This document shows positions 8,767-18,600 of a stretch of 64,000 nucleotides of DNA, piece by piece. This stretch comes from Halorubrum sp. DM2 (GTDB taxonomy: Archaea > Halobacteriota > Halobacteria > Halobacteriales > Haloferacaceae), in assembly GCF_901686465.1 (NCBI RefSeq), contig NZ_LR594487.1, forward strand, positions 1,919,650 through 1,983,649, in the 5' to 3' direction. The notes under the pieces were generated by a model that had not been told where the DNA came from, did no database searches, and saw nothing but the letters and a program-made list of their open reading frames with translations. Numbering within the stretch: the first letter of the stretch is position 1; each line of letters begins with the position of its first letter. A program made the position numbers and the translations under genes.

Positions 8767-9154
8767 CGCCCCCTGTCGCCCGACGACTCCTATCGGCTAC
8801 CGCCTCCCGTCGTCTACCGCCTCTTGTCGGCCGTGACGCACCCCTCCCGTGCGTACGCCTCTCTCGTGCGTACTCTCGTTCCGCGTTCAAACCGTCGAGC
8901 CACGGTGCCTCGACTCGCGGCCTTCCCTTTCGCCGGCGACCGGTCGCGAAAACCTTCCTGTTCGTCCGTTACTGACCCGCGAAACGCACATGTTGGCGAA
9001 AATATTGCCAAATCGCTCGTAGTTTGTTCAGAAACGTCCGGTTCTCTCCCCGTCTGATGGACGGTTTCTCATCCCGAGGCCGCTATTTCTGATTATACTA
9101 AATTATTTACGAAAACGATATTACCCGGGCGGTGGACGTATCGGATATGCGAAG
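8767..9154. other. Intergenic region and promoter of the 2-oxoacid dehydrogenase operon
   Basis: No convincing gene is visible. The first 120 bases hold short imperfect direct repeats (CTACCGCCTC twice, CGTGCGTAC twice). From about 9000 the sequence becomes AT-rich and contains a palindrome (8993-9011) and a TATA-like stretch around 9093-9110 (ATACTAAATTATTTACG). This is the expected control region for the large operon starting at 9155. Confidence 0.6.
8993..9011. promoter_or_regulatory. Palindrome TTGGC-N9-GCCAA, candidate operator
   Basis: Perfect 5-bp arms flank an AT-rich spacer (GAAAATATT), about 160 bp before the E1 alpha start and roughly 90 bp before the presumed TATA box. The spacing and AT core are typical of a dimeric regulator site. 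The cognate protein is unknown. Confidence 0.4.
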
Positions 9155-10270
9155 GTGGGTTCGACCGTGACCGTGTTCGACAGGGCGTACGACGATACGG
9201 TTCGCGTCCTCGACGAGGACGGGGAGGTCGTCGGCGACGTTCCCGACCTCGACGACGACTCGCTCGTCGAGATGTACAGGCACATGCGGTTGGCGCGTCA
9301 CTTCGACGGCCGCGCGGTGAGCCTCCAGCGACAGGGCCGGATGGGGACGTACCCCCCGCTCTCCGGGCAGGAGGGTGCTCAGATCGGCTCGGCGTACGCG
9401 CTCGACGACGACGACTGGATGGTCCCGTCGTACCGCGAACACGGCGCTGCGCTGGTCCACGGGCTCCCGCTGAAACAGACCCTGCTCTACTGGATGGGCC
9501 ACGAGGACGGCAACAACGCGCCGCCGGACGTCAACGTCTTCCCCGTCGCCGTCCCCATCGCGTCGCAGGTGCCCCACGCCACGGGCGCTGCGTGGGCCTC
9601 GAAGCTCCGCGGCGAGAACGACGCGTTCGTCTGCTACTTCGGCGACGGTGCGACGAGCGAGGGCGACTTCCACGAGGGGGTCAACTTCGCGGGCGTGTTC
9701 GACACGCCCACCGTCTTCTTCTGTAACAACAACCAGTGGGCGATCTCCGTCCCCCGCGAGCGACAGACCCGGAGCGCGACGCTGGCACAGAAGGCGGAGG
9801 CGTACGGCATCGACGGCGTTCAGGTCGACGGGATGGACCCGCTCGCGGTGTACAGCGTCACGGCGGCCGCCTTGGAGAAGGCGCGCGACCCCGACACCGA
9901 CCGACCGCGACCGACGCTCATCGAGGCGGTCCAGTACCGCTTCGGCGCGCACACGACCGCCGACGACCCGACGGTGTACCGCGACGACGACGAGGTCGAG
10001 CGCTGGAAGCGGAAGGACCCGATCGACCGGCTGGAGTCGTACCTCCGCGACGAGGGGGTCCTCGACGACGAGCGCGTCGCGGAGATCGAGTCGTTGGTCG
10101 AGGCGCAGGTCGCGGACGCCATCGACGAGGCGGAGTCGATGGCGCGGCCCGACCTGCGAGAGCTGTTCGAACACGCCTACGCGGAGCTTCCGCCCGAATT
10201 GGAGCGGCAGTACGAGTCGCTCGCCGCGCTCCGCGACGACCGCGGCGACGCGGCGTTCCTGGAGGACTGA
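9155..10270 (+). CDS. pdhA: 2-oxoacid (pyruvate) dehydrogenase E1 component, alpha subunit
   Basis: This 371-residue protein is the thiamine-diphosphate subunit that decarboxylates the 2-oxoacid and passes the acyl group to E2. It carries the ThDP/Mg motif GDGATSEG...NNNQWAIS (residues ~163-197), plus RQGRMGTYPPLSGQEG and VPSYREHG, which are typical of E1 alpha. The start is taken as GTG 9155; GTG at 9167 or 9173 is also possible. It is followed by E1 beta (next base), E2 and E3 on the same strand. Haloarchaea mainly oxidise pyruvate with a ferredoxin oxidoreductase, so the true substrate of such complexes (pyruvate or branched-chain acids) is not certain. Confidence 0.92.
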   Translation: MGSTVTVFDRAYDDTVRVLDEDGEVVGDVPDLDDDSLVEMYRHMRLARHFDGRAVSLQRQGRMGTYPPLSGQEGAQIGSAYALDDDDWMVPSYREHGAALVHGLPLKQTLLYWMGHEDGNNAPPDVNVFPVAVPIASQVPHATGAAWASKLRGENDAFVCYFGDGATSEGDFHEGVNFAGVFDTPTVFFCNNNQWAISVPRERQTRSATLAQKAEAYGIDGVQVDGMDPLAVYSVTAAALEKARDPDTDRPRPTLIEAVQYRFGAHTTADDPTVYRDDDEVERWKRKDPIDRLESYLRDEGVLDDERVAEIESLVEAQVADAIDEAESMARPDLRELFEHAYAELPPELERQYESLAALRDDRGDAAFLED

Positions 10271-11257
10271 ATGACCGATACACAGAATCTCACCCTGGTA
10301 CAGGCGGTACGGGACGGACTACACACCGAACTGCGCGAGGACGACGACGTCGTCGTGATGGGCCAAGACGTCGGGAAGAACGGCGGCGTCTTCCGCGCGA
10401 CGGAGGGGCTGTTCGACGAGTTCGGCGGCGACCGCGTGATCGACACGCCGCTCGCCGAGTCGGGAATCGTCGGCACCGCGGTCGGCATGGCCGCGATGGG
10501 GATGCGACCGGTCCCCGAGATCCAGTTCTCGGGGTTCATGTACCCCGGATTCGACCAGATCGTCTCGCACATGGCGCGGTTCCGCACCCGAAGCCGGGGG
10601 CGGTTCACGCTCCCGATGACCTTGCGCGCCCCCTACGGCGGCGGCATCCGCGCGCCGGAACACCACTCCGAGTCGAAGGAGGCGTTCTACGCCCACGAGG
10701 CCGGGCTGAAGGTCGTCGTCCCCTCGACGCCCTACGAGGCGAAGGGGCTGCTCGCGGCGTCGATCCGCGACCCCGACCCGGTGATCTTCCTCGAACCGAA
10801 GCTGATCTACCGGGCGTTCCGCGAGGAGGTGCCGGACGAGCCGTACACGGTGCCGATCGGCGAGGCGAAGACGCGCCGCGAGGGCGACGACGTCGCCGTG
10901 TTCACCTACGGCGCGATGACCCGCCCCACGCTGGAGGCCGCCGAGACGCTCGGCGAGGAGGGGATCGAGTGCGAGGTCGTCGACCTCCGGACGATCTCGC
11001 CGCTCGACCGCGAGGCGATCGTCGAGGCGTTCGAGAAGACCGGCCGCGCGGTCGTCGTCCATGAGGCCCCCAAGACCGGCGGCCTCGGCGGCGAGATAAC
11101 GGCGATCCTTCAGGAGGAGGCGCTGTTACATCAGGAGGCACCGATCGGCCGCGTCGCCGGGTTCGACGTGCCGTACCCGCTGTACGCGTTAGAGGACTAC
11201 TACCTCCCGTCCGCGGCGCGCATCGAGGAGGGAATCCTGGAGGCGGTCGAATTTTAA
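10271..11257 (+). CDS. pdhB: 2-oxoacid (pyruvate) dehydrogenase E1 component, beta subunit
   Basis: This 328-residue transketolase-like beta subunit pairs with the alpha subunit to form the E1 heterotetramer. Visible blocks are VMGQDVGKNGGVFRAT, the DTPLAESGIVG strand with the Glu that protonates the thiamine ring, PEIQFSGFMYPGFDQI, and a C-terminal half with VHEAPKTGGLGGEI. The ATG follows the alpha stop codon (TGA) with no gap, so the two are translationally linked. Length is normal for the family. The domain order matches bacterial-type branched-chain or pyruvate E1. Confidence 0.93.
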   Translation: MTDTQNLTLVQAVRDGLHTELREDDDVVVMGQDVGKNGGVFRATEGLFDEFGGDRVIDTPLAESGIVGTAVGMAAMGMRPVPEIQFSGFMYPGFDQIVSHMARFRTRSRGRFTLPMTLRAPYGGGIRAPEHHSESKEAFYAHEAGLKVVVPSTPYEAKGLLAASIRDPDPVIFLEPKLIYRAFREEVPDEPYTVPIGEAKTRREGDDVAVFTYGAMTRPTLEAAETLGEEGIECEVVDLRTISPLDREAIVEAFEKTGRAVVVHEAPKTGGLGGEITAILQEEALLHQEAPIGRVAGFDVPYPLYALEDYYLPSAARIEEGILEAVEF

Positions 11258-11302
11258 CATGACCGCCGGAGATACATCCATGACCGTCGAGGAGGTCGAC
11301 AG

Positions 11303-12970
11303 ATGACGATCAAGGAGTTCAAGCTACCCGACGTCGGCGAGGGCGTCGCGGAGGGCGAACTGGTCTCGTGGCTGGTCGCGCCCGGCGACCGCGTCGAGGA
11401 GGACCAGCCCGTCGCCGAGGTCGAGACCGACAAGGCGCTCGTCGAGGTCCCGTCGAGCTACGACGGCGTCGTCGAGGAGCTGTTCGTCGAGGAGGGCGAG
11501 ATGGTCCCGGTCGGCGACGTGATCATCTCGTTCCGCGTCGACGAGGAGGGCGGCGAAGCCGTCGACGCGGCGGCGGGCGACGCGGAGGCGGGCGGCGGTG
11601 AATCGGACTCCTCCGCGGGCGAGGAGGCGGAACCGGAACCGAGCGCCGGAGACGAGTCCGACGCCGAGCCGGACGACGACCGAGCCGACCCCGAACCCGA
11701 CACGCCCTCGGGCCGGACGTTCGCGCCGCCGTCGGCGCGGCGGCTCGCCCGCGAACTCGGCGTCGACGTCGCGGCCGTCGACGGGAGCGGTCCCGGCGGT
11801 CGCGTGAGCGAGGCCGACGTGCGGGCACACGCGGCGGGCGACGCCGCCGACGCGGACGACGCCGGCTCGGGACCGCGGCCGACGCCGACCGACGCCGGCT
11901 CGGACGGACGGAAGTCCGCGGTGAGCAAGCGCGACGCCGGCGGATCCGCGGCGTCCTCGGCGGCAGCCGCCGGCGGTCCGGAGCCGGCGAGCCGAGAGAC
12001 GACGCTCGCGACGCCCGCGACGCGGAAGGTCGCGCGCGACCGCGGCGTCGACATCGACGACGTCCCGACCGACGAGACCCGCGACGGCGAGGCGTTCGTC
12101 ACGGCGGAGGCCGTGAACGCGTACGCGGACGCGCTGGAGGCGGCGTCGACGTCGGCGGCCGAATCGGACTCGGCCGAACCCGCCGGAACCGAATCCGAGC
12201 CGAGCGACCCCGAACCGGCCGACCTCGGGGACGCCGGCGTCGCCTCGACCGACGCGCCGAGCGAGACCGCCGCCGGCGACGAGACCGTCCCCTACCGGGG
12301 CGTCAGGCGGACCATCGGCAAGCAGATGGAGCGGTCGAAGTTCACCGCGCCGCACGTCACCCACCACGACACCGCCGAGGTCGACTCCCTCGTCGACGCG
12401 CGCGAGGAGCTGAAGCCGACGGCGGCCGCGGAGGACGTGAAGCTCACCTACATGCCGTTCGTGATGAAGGCCATCGTCGCCGGCCTGAAACGGCACCCGT
12501 ACCTCAACAGCGAGCTCCGCGAGGACGACGAGGAGATCGTCTTGAAAGGCGACTACAACCTCGGCATCGCGGTCGCGACCGACGCCGGACTGATGGTCCC
12601 GGTCGTCGAGAACGTCGACGAGAAGGGGCTCTTCGAGCTTGCCGAGGAGGTCAACGACCTGGCCGCCCGCGCCCGCGAGCGGAAGCTCAAACCCGCGGAG
12701 ATGAAGGGCGGCACGTTCACGATCACCAACTTCGGTGCCATCGGGGGCGAGTACGCCACCCCGATCATCAACTACCCCGAGACCGCAATCTTAGGGCTGG
12801 GAGCCATCGAGGAGCGCCCCGTTGTGCGCGAGGGCGAGGTCGTCCCCGCGCCGACGCTCCCGCTGTCGCTTTCGATCGACCACCGGGTCGTCGACGGCGC
12901 GATCGCGGCCGAGTTCGCGAACACCGTCATGGAACACTTAGAAAACCCGCTGCTGCTACTCAACGAATAA
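11303..12970 (+). CDS. pdhC: 2-oxoacid dehydrogenase E2, dihydrolipoamide acyltransferase
   Basis: This 555-residue E2 core protein has an N-terminal lipoyl domain with the lipoylated Lys44 in ETDKALVEV. A first peripheral-subunit-binding domain lies at ~141-176 (PPSARRLARELGV...GSGPGGRVSEADV). A second, degenerate one at ~236-275 keeps the ATPATRKVARDRGVD helix but lacks the GSGPGGR loop. Long acidic Ala/Asp/Ser linkers separate the domains. The catalytic acyltransferase domain (~325-555) ends with the active-site HRVVDG. It transfers the acyl group to CoA. Its stop codon overlaps the E3 start by one base. An in-frame upstream ATG at 11281 is not used in this call. Confidence 0.94.
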   Translation: MTIKEFKLPDVGEGVAEGELVSWLVAPGDRVEEDQPVAEVETDKALVEVPSSYDGVVEELFVEEGEMVPVGDVIISFRVDEEGGEAVDAAAGDAEAGGGESDSSAGEEAEPEPSAGDESDAEPDDDRADPEPDTPSGRTFAPPSARRLARELGVDVAAVDGSGPGGRVSEADVRAHAAGDAADADDAGSGPRPTPTDAGSDGRKSAVSKRDAGGSAASSAAAAGGPEPASRETTLATPATRKVARDRGVDIDDVPTDETRDGEAFVTAEAVNAYADALEAASTSAAESDSAEPAGTESEPSDPEPADLGDAGVASTDAPSETAAGDETVPYRGVRRTIGKQMERSKFTAPHVTHHDTAEVDSLVDAREELKPTAAAEDVKLTYMPFVMKAIVAGLKRHPYLNSELREDDEEIVLKGDYNLGIAVATDAGLMVPVVENVDEKGLFELAEEVNDLAARARERKLKPAEMKGGTFTITNFGAIGGEYATPIINYPETAILGLGAIEERPVVREGEVVPAPTLPLSLSIDHRVVDGAIAAEFANTVMEHLENPLLLLNE

Positions 12971-14397
12971 TGGTCGTCGGAGATGTCACCACGGGAACGG
13001 AGGTACTGGTCATCGGCGCGGGACCGGGCGGCTACGTCGCCGCCATCCGCGCCGCACAGGAGGGACTCGACACGACCTTGGTCGAGAAGGACGCCTACGG
13101 GGGCGCGTGTCTCAACCGCGGCTGTATCCCCTCGAAGGCGCTCATCACGGGCAGCGGGCTCGCCCACGAGGCGGGCAACGCGGAGTTCATGGGCGTCCAC
13201 GCGGACCCCGCCGTCGACATGGGGAAGATGATCGAGTGGAAAGACGGCGTCGTCGACCGCCTGACGAGCGGCGTCGAGAAGCTGTGCAAGGCGAACGGCG
13301 TGAACCTGATCGAGGGGGAGGCGTCGTTCGTCGACGAGGACACCGTCCGGGTCGCGCACGGCGGCGACGGACAGGGTTCCGAGACGCTCTCGTTCGAGCA
13401 CGCAATAATCGCCACCGGCTCGCGACCGATCCAGATCCCCGGCTTCGACTTTTCCGAGCCCCACGTCTGGAGCTCGGAGGAGGCGCTCGACGCCGAGGTC
13501 GTCCCGGACCGGCTCGGGATCGTCGGCGGCGGCTACATCGGTATGGAGCTGGCGACGACGTACGCCAAGCTCGGTGCCGACGTGACGGTGATCGAGATGC
13601 TCGACGACATCCTCGATCCCTACGAGGACGACGTGAAGCGGATCGTCCGCAAACGCGCCGAGGAGCTGGGCGTCGAGTTCCACTTCGGCGAGGGTGCGAG
13701 CGAGTGGTCGGAGGCACCCGACGGCGGGTACCTCCTTCACACGGAGACCGAGGATGGCGAGGAGTCGTCGTACTCGGTCGACAAGATCCTCGTCGCGGTC
13801 GGTCGCCGACCCGTCACCGACGGGCTCGACGTCGGGAACGCCGGGATCGAGACGGACGACCGCGGCTTCATCGAGACGGACGACCGCACCCGCACCGCGG
13901 TCGAGGGCGTTCACGCCGTCGGCGACGTCGCCGGTGATCCGATGCTCGCGCACGCGGCCTCCAACGAGGGGATCGTCGCTGCCGAGGTGATCGCCGGCGA
14001 GCCGGCGGCGCTCGACCGGCAGGCGGTCCCGGCGGCCGTCTTCACCGACCCCGAGATCGGCACGGTGGGGATGACCGAGGCCGAGGCCGAAGACGACGGC
14101 TTCGAGCCCGTCGTCGGCGAGATGCCCTTTAACGCCTCCGGCCGGGCGATGACGACCGGTCACACCGAGGGGTTCGTTCGGATCGTCGCCGACGACGAGA
14201 CCGGCTTCGTGCTGGGCGCGCAGATCGTCGGTCCCGAGGCCTCCGAGCTGATCGCCGAGGTCGCGCTCGCGGTCGAGATGGGCGCGACCCTCGAAGACGT
14301 GGCCGCGACCGTCCACACCCACCCGACGCTCGCGGAGGCCGTGATGGAGGCGGCCGAGAACGCGCGCGGGCAGGCGATCCACACGCTGAACCGTTGA
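12970..14397 (+). CDS. lpdA: Dihydrolipoyl dehydrogenase (E3)
   Basis: This 475-residue flavoprotein reoxidises the dihydrolipoyl arm of E2 with NAD+. The FAD-binding GAGPGGYVAA is at residues 17-26, the redox disulfide at Cys47 and Cys52 (GGACLNRGCIPSK), an NAD-binding GGGYIGMELA mid-protein, and the C-terminal catalytic dyad in HTHPTLAE. It is the last gene of the four-gene operon, and its ATG shares a base with the E2 stop codon, indicating coupled translation. In Haloferax, loss of such an E3 has been tested without an obvious growth phenotype on sugars, so it may serve other 2-oxoacid or glycine systems. Confidence 0.95.
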   Translation: MVVGDVTTGTEVLVIGAGPGGYVAAIRAAQEGLDTTLVEKDAYGGACLNRGCIPSKALITGSGLAHEAGNAEFMGVHADPAVDMGKMIEWKDGVVDRLTSGVEKLCKANGVNLIEGEASFVDEDTVRVAHGGDGQGSETLSFEHAIIATGSRPIQIPGFDFSEPHVWSSEEALDAEVVPDRLGIVGGGYIGMELATTYAKLGADVTVIEMLDDILDPYEDDVKRIVRKRAEELGVEFHFGEGASEWSEAPDGGYLLHTETEDGEESSYSVDKILVAVGRRPVTDGLDVGNAGIETDDRGFIETDDRTRTAVEGVHAVGDVAGDPMLAHAASNEGIVAAEVIAGEPAALDRQAVPAAVFTDPEIGTVGMTEAEAEDDGFEPVVGEMPFNASGRAMTTGHTEGFVRIVADDETGFVLGAQIVGPEASELIAEVALAVEMGATLEDVAATVHTHPTLAEAVMEAAENARGQAIHTLNR

Positions 14398-16828
<2,431 letters not shown>

Positions 16829-17128
16829 CGCGGTCACTCCCGCAGTCCGGTTTCTTCTCTTTCGAGTCGTCCGAGTCTGGCCCACAGATACCCCTCCGTC
16901 GCTCGTTGCTCACGAGTCTCCCGCCGAGCTTGCTATTCTCGATGGCTTACGGTCCGACTTCAGTCGGTCCCCCAGCAGGCGACCTCAATATTCTATATCG
17001 CGGTATACAATTTATCGAGCTGCCGCGGGGCTGAACTCCTTGTCCGGAACGCCCCGTGTTTTCCCGTCCGTTTCGGCGTCTCGGTGGCGATCGACCCGCT
17101 TTTTTCCCGCCAGACCGTCGCTCGCGAC
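16829..17128. other. Intergenic region between katG and a small acidic protein gene
   Basis: No gene is visible. A T-rich tract (TTTCTTCTCTTTCG, 16851-16864) soon after katG may terminate its transcript. A short hairpin (CCGACT TC AGTCGG) lies near 16953-16966. An AT-rich near-palindrome, TATATCGCGGTATA, lies near 16995-17008 and may belong to an upstream promoter. A pyrimidine-rich CGCTTTTTTCCC lies about 25 nt before the next ATG. Confidence 0.5.
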
Positions 17129-17458
17129 ATGGCCGACGAGTTCGACCCGGAGAAGTTCGAGGACAAGTACGCGCACTACTTCAACGAGCTTCAGCGCGCG
17201 TACAAGAACGCGTTCAACCAGATGAACGACCGGTACGACTCGGAGCTGATCCACGGTATCGACCAGACCGTGCTCAACGAGTCAGAGCCGTTCTACGAGG
17301 ACGGCGAGTTCCGCGTCGAACTCCCGGAGAACCCGCGCGAGCGGATCCGCGGAGCCGTCGCCGTGGACGACGAGACGTTCGAGGAGACGCTCGACGAGTA
17401 CGTCGAGCGGATCGAGTCCGAACTGTACCGGACTCTCGGCGTCGACCGTCCCGAGTGA
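17129..17458 (+). CDS. Conserved haloarchaeal acidic protein (DUF5783-like)
   Basis: This 109-residue soluble protein starts at ATG 17129, with a T-rich promoter-like stretch 25 nt upstream. It is acidic and mostly helical, with conserved-looking aromatic positions (KYAHYFNELQRAYKNAFNQM; SELIHGIDQTVLNESEPFYEDG). I match it from memory to a haloarchaeal DUF (DUF5783). There are no metal ligands or catalytic motifs. It is on the same strand as the following NifU-domain gene (71 nt gap, own promoter), so an operon is not implied. Confidence 0.75.
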   Translation: MADEFDPEKFEDKYAHYFNELQRAYKNAFNQMNDRYDSELIHGIDQTVLNESEPFYEDGEFRVELPENPRERIRGAVAVDDETFEETLDEYVERIESELYRTLGVDRPE

Positions 17459-17529
17459 GCCGGGCGGCGTCCTCCACCCGGATCCGCCCGAACCAAAGGC
17501 ATAAGCACGCCGACCGCCAACTCGCAGGC

Positions 17530-17907
17530 ATGAGCACGGACGCGACTGACGCGGACAACGACCTCCGCGAGCGGATCACGAACTTCCTGCGGCGTAACTT
17601 CCCGCAGATCCAGATGCACGGCGGCAGCGCCGCCATCGCCCACCTCGACCGCGAGAAGGGCGAGGTGACGGTCCAGCTCGGCGGAGCCTGTTCCGGCTGC
17701 GGTATCTCCCCGATGACGATCCAGGCGATCAAGTCCCGGATGGTCAAGGAGATCCCCGAGATCGAGACGGTCCACGCCGACACCGGCGCGGCCGCGGGTG
17801 CCGACGGCGACCTCGGCGGAACGAGCAGCGGCGGGATGTCGCCCTCCTTCCCCGGGGAGACGACCGACGACGGCGGCGACGACGAAGGCCCGCAGGCCCC
17901 GTTCTGA
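17530..17907 (+). CDS. NifU C-terminal domain protein, Fe-S cluster scaffold or carrier
   Basis: This 125-residue protein has a NifU/Nfu domain at residues ~10-85, with the paired cysteines Cys54 and Cys57 in GGACSGCGIS that hold a bridged 4Fe-4S cluster between two monomers. The C-terminal ~40 residues are a Gly/Ser/Asp-rich acidic tail. It probably receives clusters from the SUF machinery encoded at 46.6-50.3 kb and passes them to target proteins. A TATA-like GGCATAAGC about 25-30 nt upstream marks a leaderless promoter. A 109-amino-acid protein gene precedes it on the same strand. Confidence 0.92.
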   Translation: MSTDATDADNDLRERITNFLRRNFPQIQMHGGSAAIAHLDREKGEVTVQLGGACSGCGISPMTIQAIKSRMVKEIPEIETVHADTGAAAGADGDLGGTSSGGMSPSFPGETTDDGGDDEGPQAPF

Positions 17908-18143
17908 GCCGGTCGACCGCGGACGGCCCCTTCTCCGCTTTTCTCAGGCTTTAAGTCACATCTCTACCGGCCGAATATCGGTCTTTTAGTCTGCCTCTCG
18001 GCGATTTTCTGTCGCCGTGGTCGATTCTGACTTGTCGTCGATCGATGACGGAGTAAATCATATTTCGCTATATCGAATGTACGACTCGATCGAGATGTGG
18101 CCGACTGAAGCCTTTTTGCCCCCGGCACTCGTTGAGGCGCTCT

Positions 18144-18563
18144 ATGTACCATCGCGAGGTCGAACCCACGGCGGAGTACGTCGCGCGGTTCGAGACGGGT
18201 GCCGACTGGCGCGAGGAGATCGAGTCGCTGGCCCGCGAGGAGGACGTCGAGGCCGGCTGGTTCACGGCGCTCGGCGCGGTCCAAGACGCGGACGTCTGGT
18301 TCTACGACCAGGAGGACACCGAGTACCGGTCGGTCACCTTCGACGAGCCGCTGGAGGTCGCGGCCTGCGTGGGCAACGTCTCACTTCTGGAGGGCGACGT
18401 GTTCGCGCACACCCACGTCGTGCTCTCGCGGCCGAGCGGGCAGGCGCTCGCGGGGCACCTCGACTCGGCGACGGTCTGGGCCGGCGAGTGTCACCTGCGC
18501 GCGTTCGCCGAGCCGCTCGAACGCTCGCACGACGAAGCCACGGACCTCGACCTGTGGCTGTGA
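18144..18563 (+). CDS. PPC-domain (plant and prokaryote conserved) DNA-binding-like protein
   Basis: This 139-residue protein has the PPC/DUF296 fold: FETGADWREEIESLARE, WFTALGAVQDADVWFYDQ, then a beta-rich core and HTHVVLSRPSG, whose His residues bind a metal in solved relatives. In plants this domain is fused to AT-hooks; stand-alone prokaryotic forms are small trimeric proteins of unclear function. It starts at ATG 18144 and ends 37 nt before the PolD large-subunit gene on the same strand, so co-transcription with polD is possible. A DNA-related role is inferred only from that context. Confidence 0.88.
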   Translation: MYHREVEPTAEYVARFETGADWREEIESLAREEDVEAGWFTALGAVQDADVWFYDQEDTEYRSVTFDEPLEVAACVGNVSLLEGDVFAHTHVVLSRPSGQALAGHLDSATVWAGECHLRAFAEPLERSHDEATDLDLWL

Positions 18564-18600
18564 CCCGGAGCGCGCGCACGGCCTCCGCGGTCGACGCCCG

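Noticed and set aside
8770-8890. Short direct repeats after the ribbon-helix-helix gene
   Set aside because: Units are imperfect, about 9-19 bp, and only two copies each, so they may be chance in GC-rich DNA.
18199-18600. N-terminal extension of the PolD large subunit
   Set aside because: The extension is another reading frame of the PPC-domain gene. The conserved protein starts at ATG 18601.
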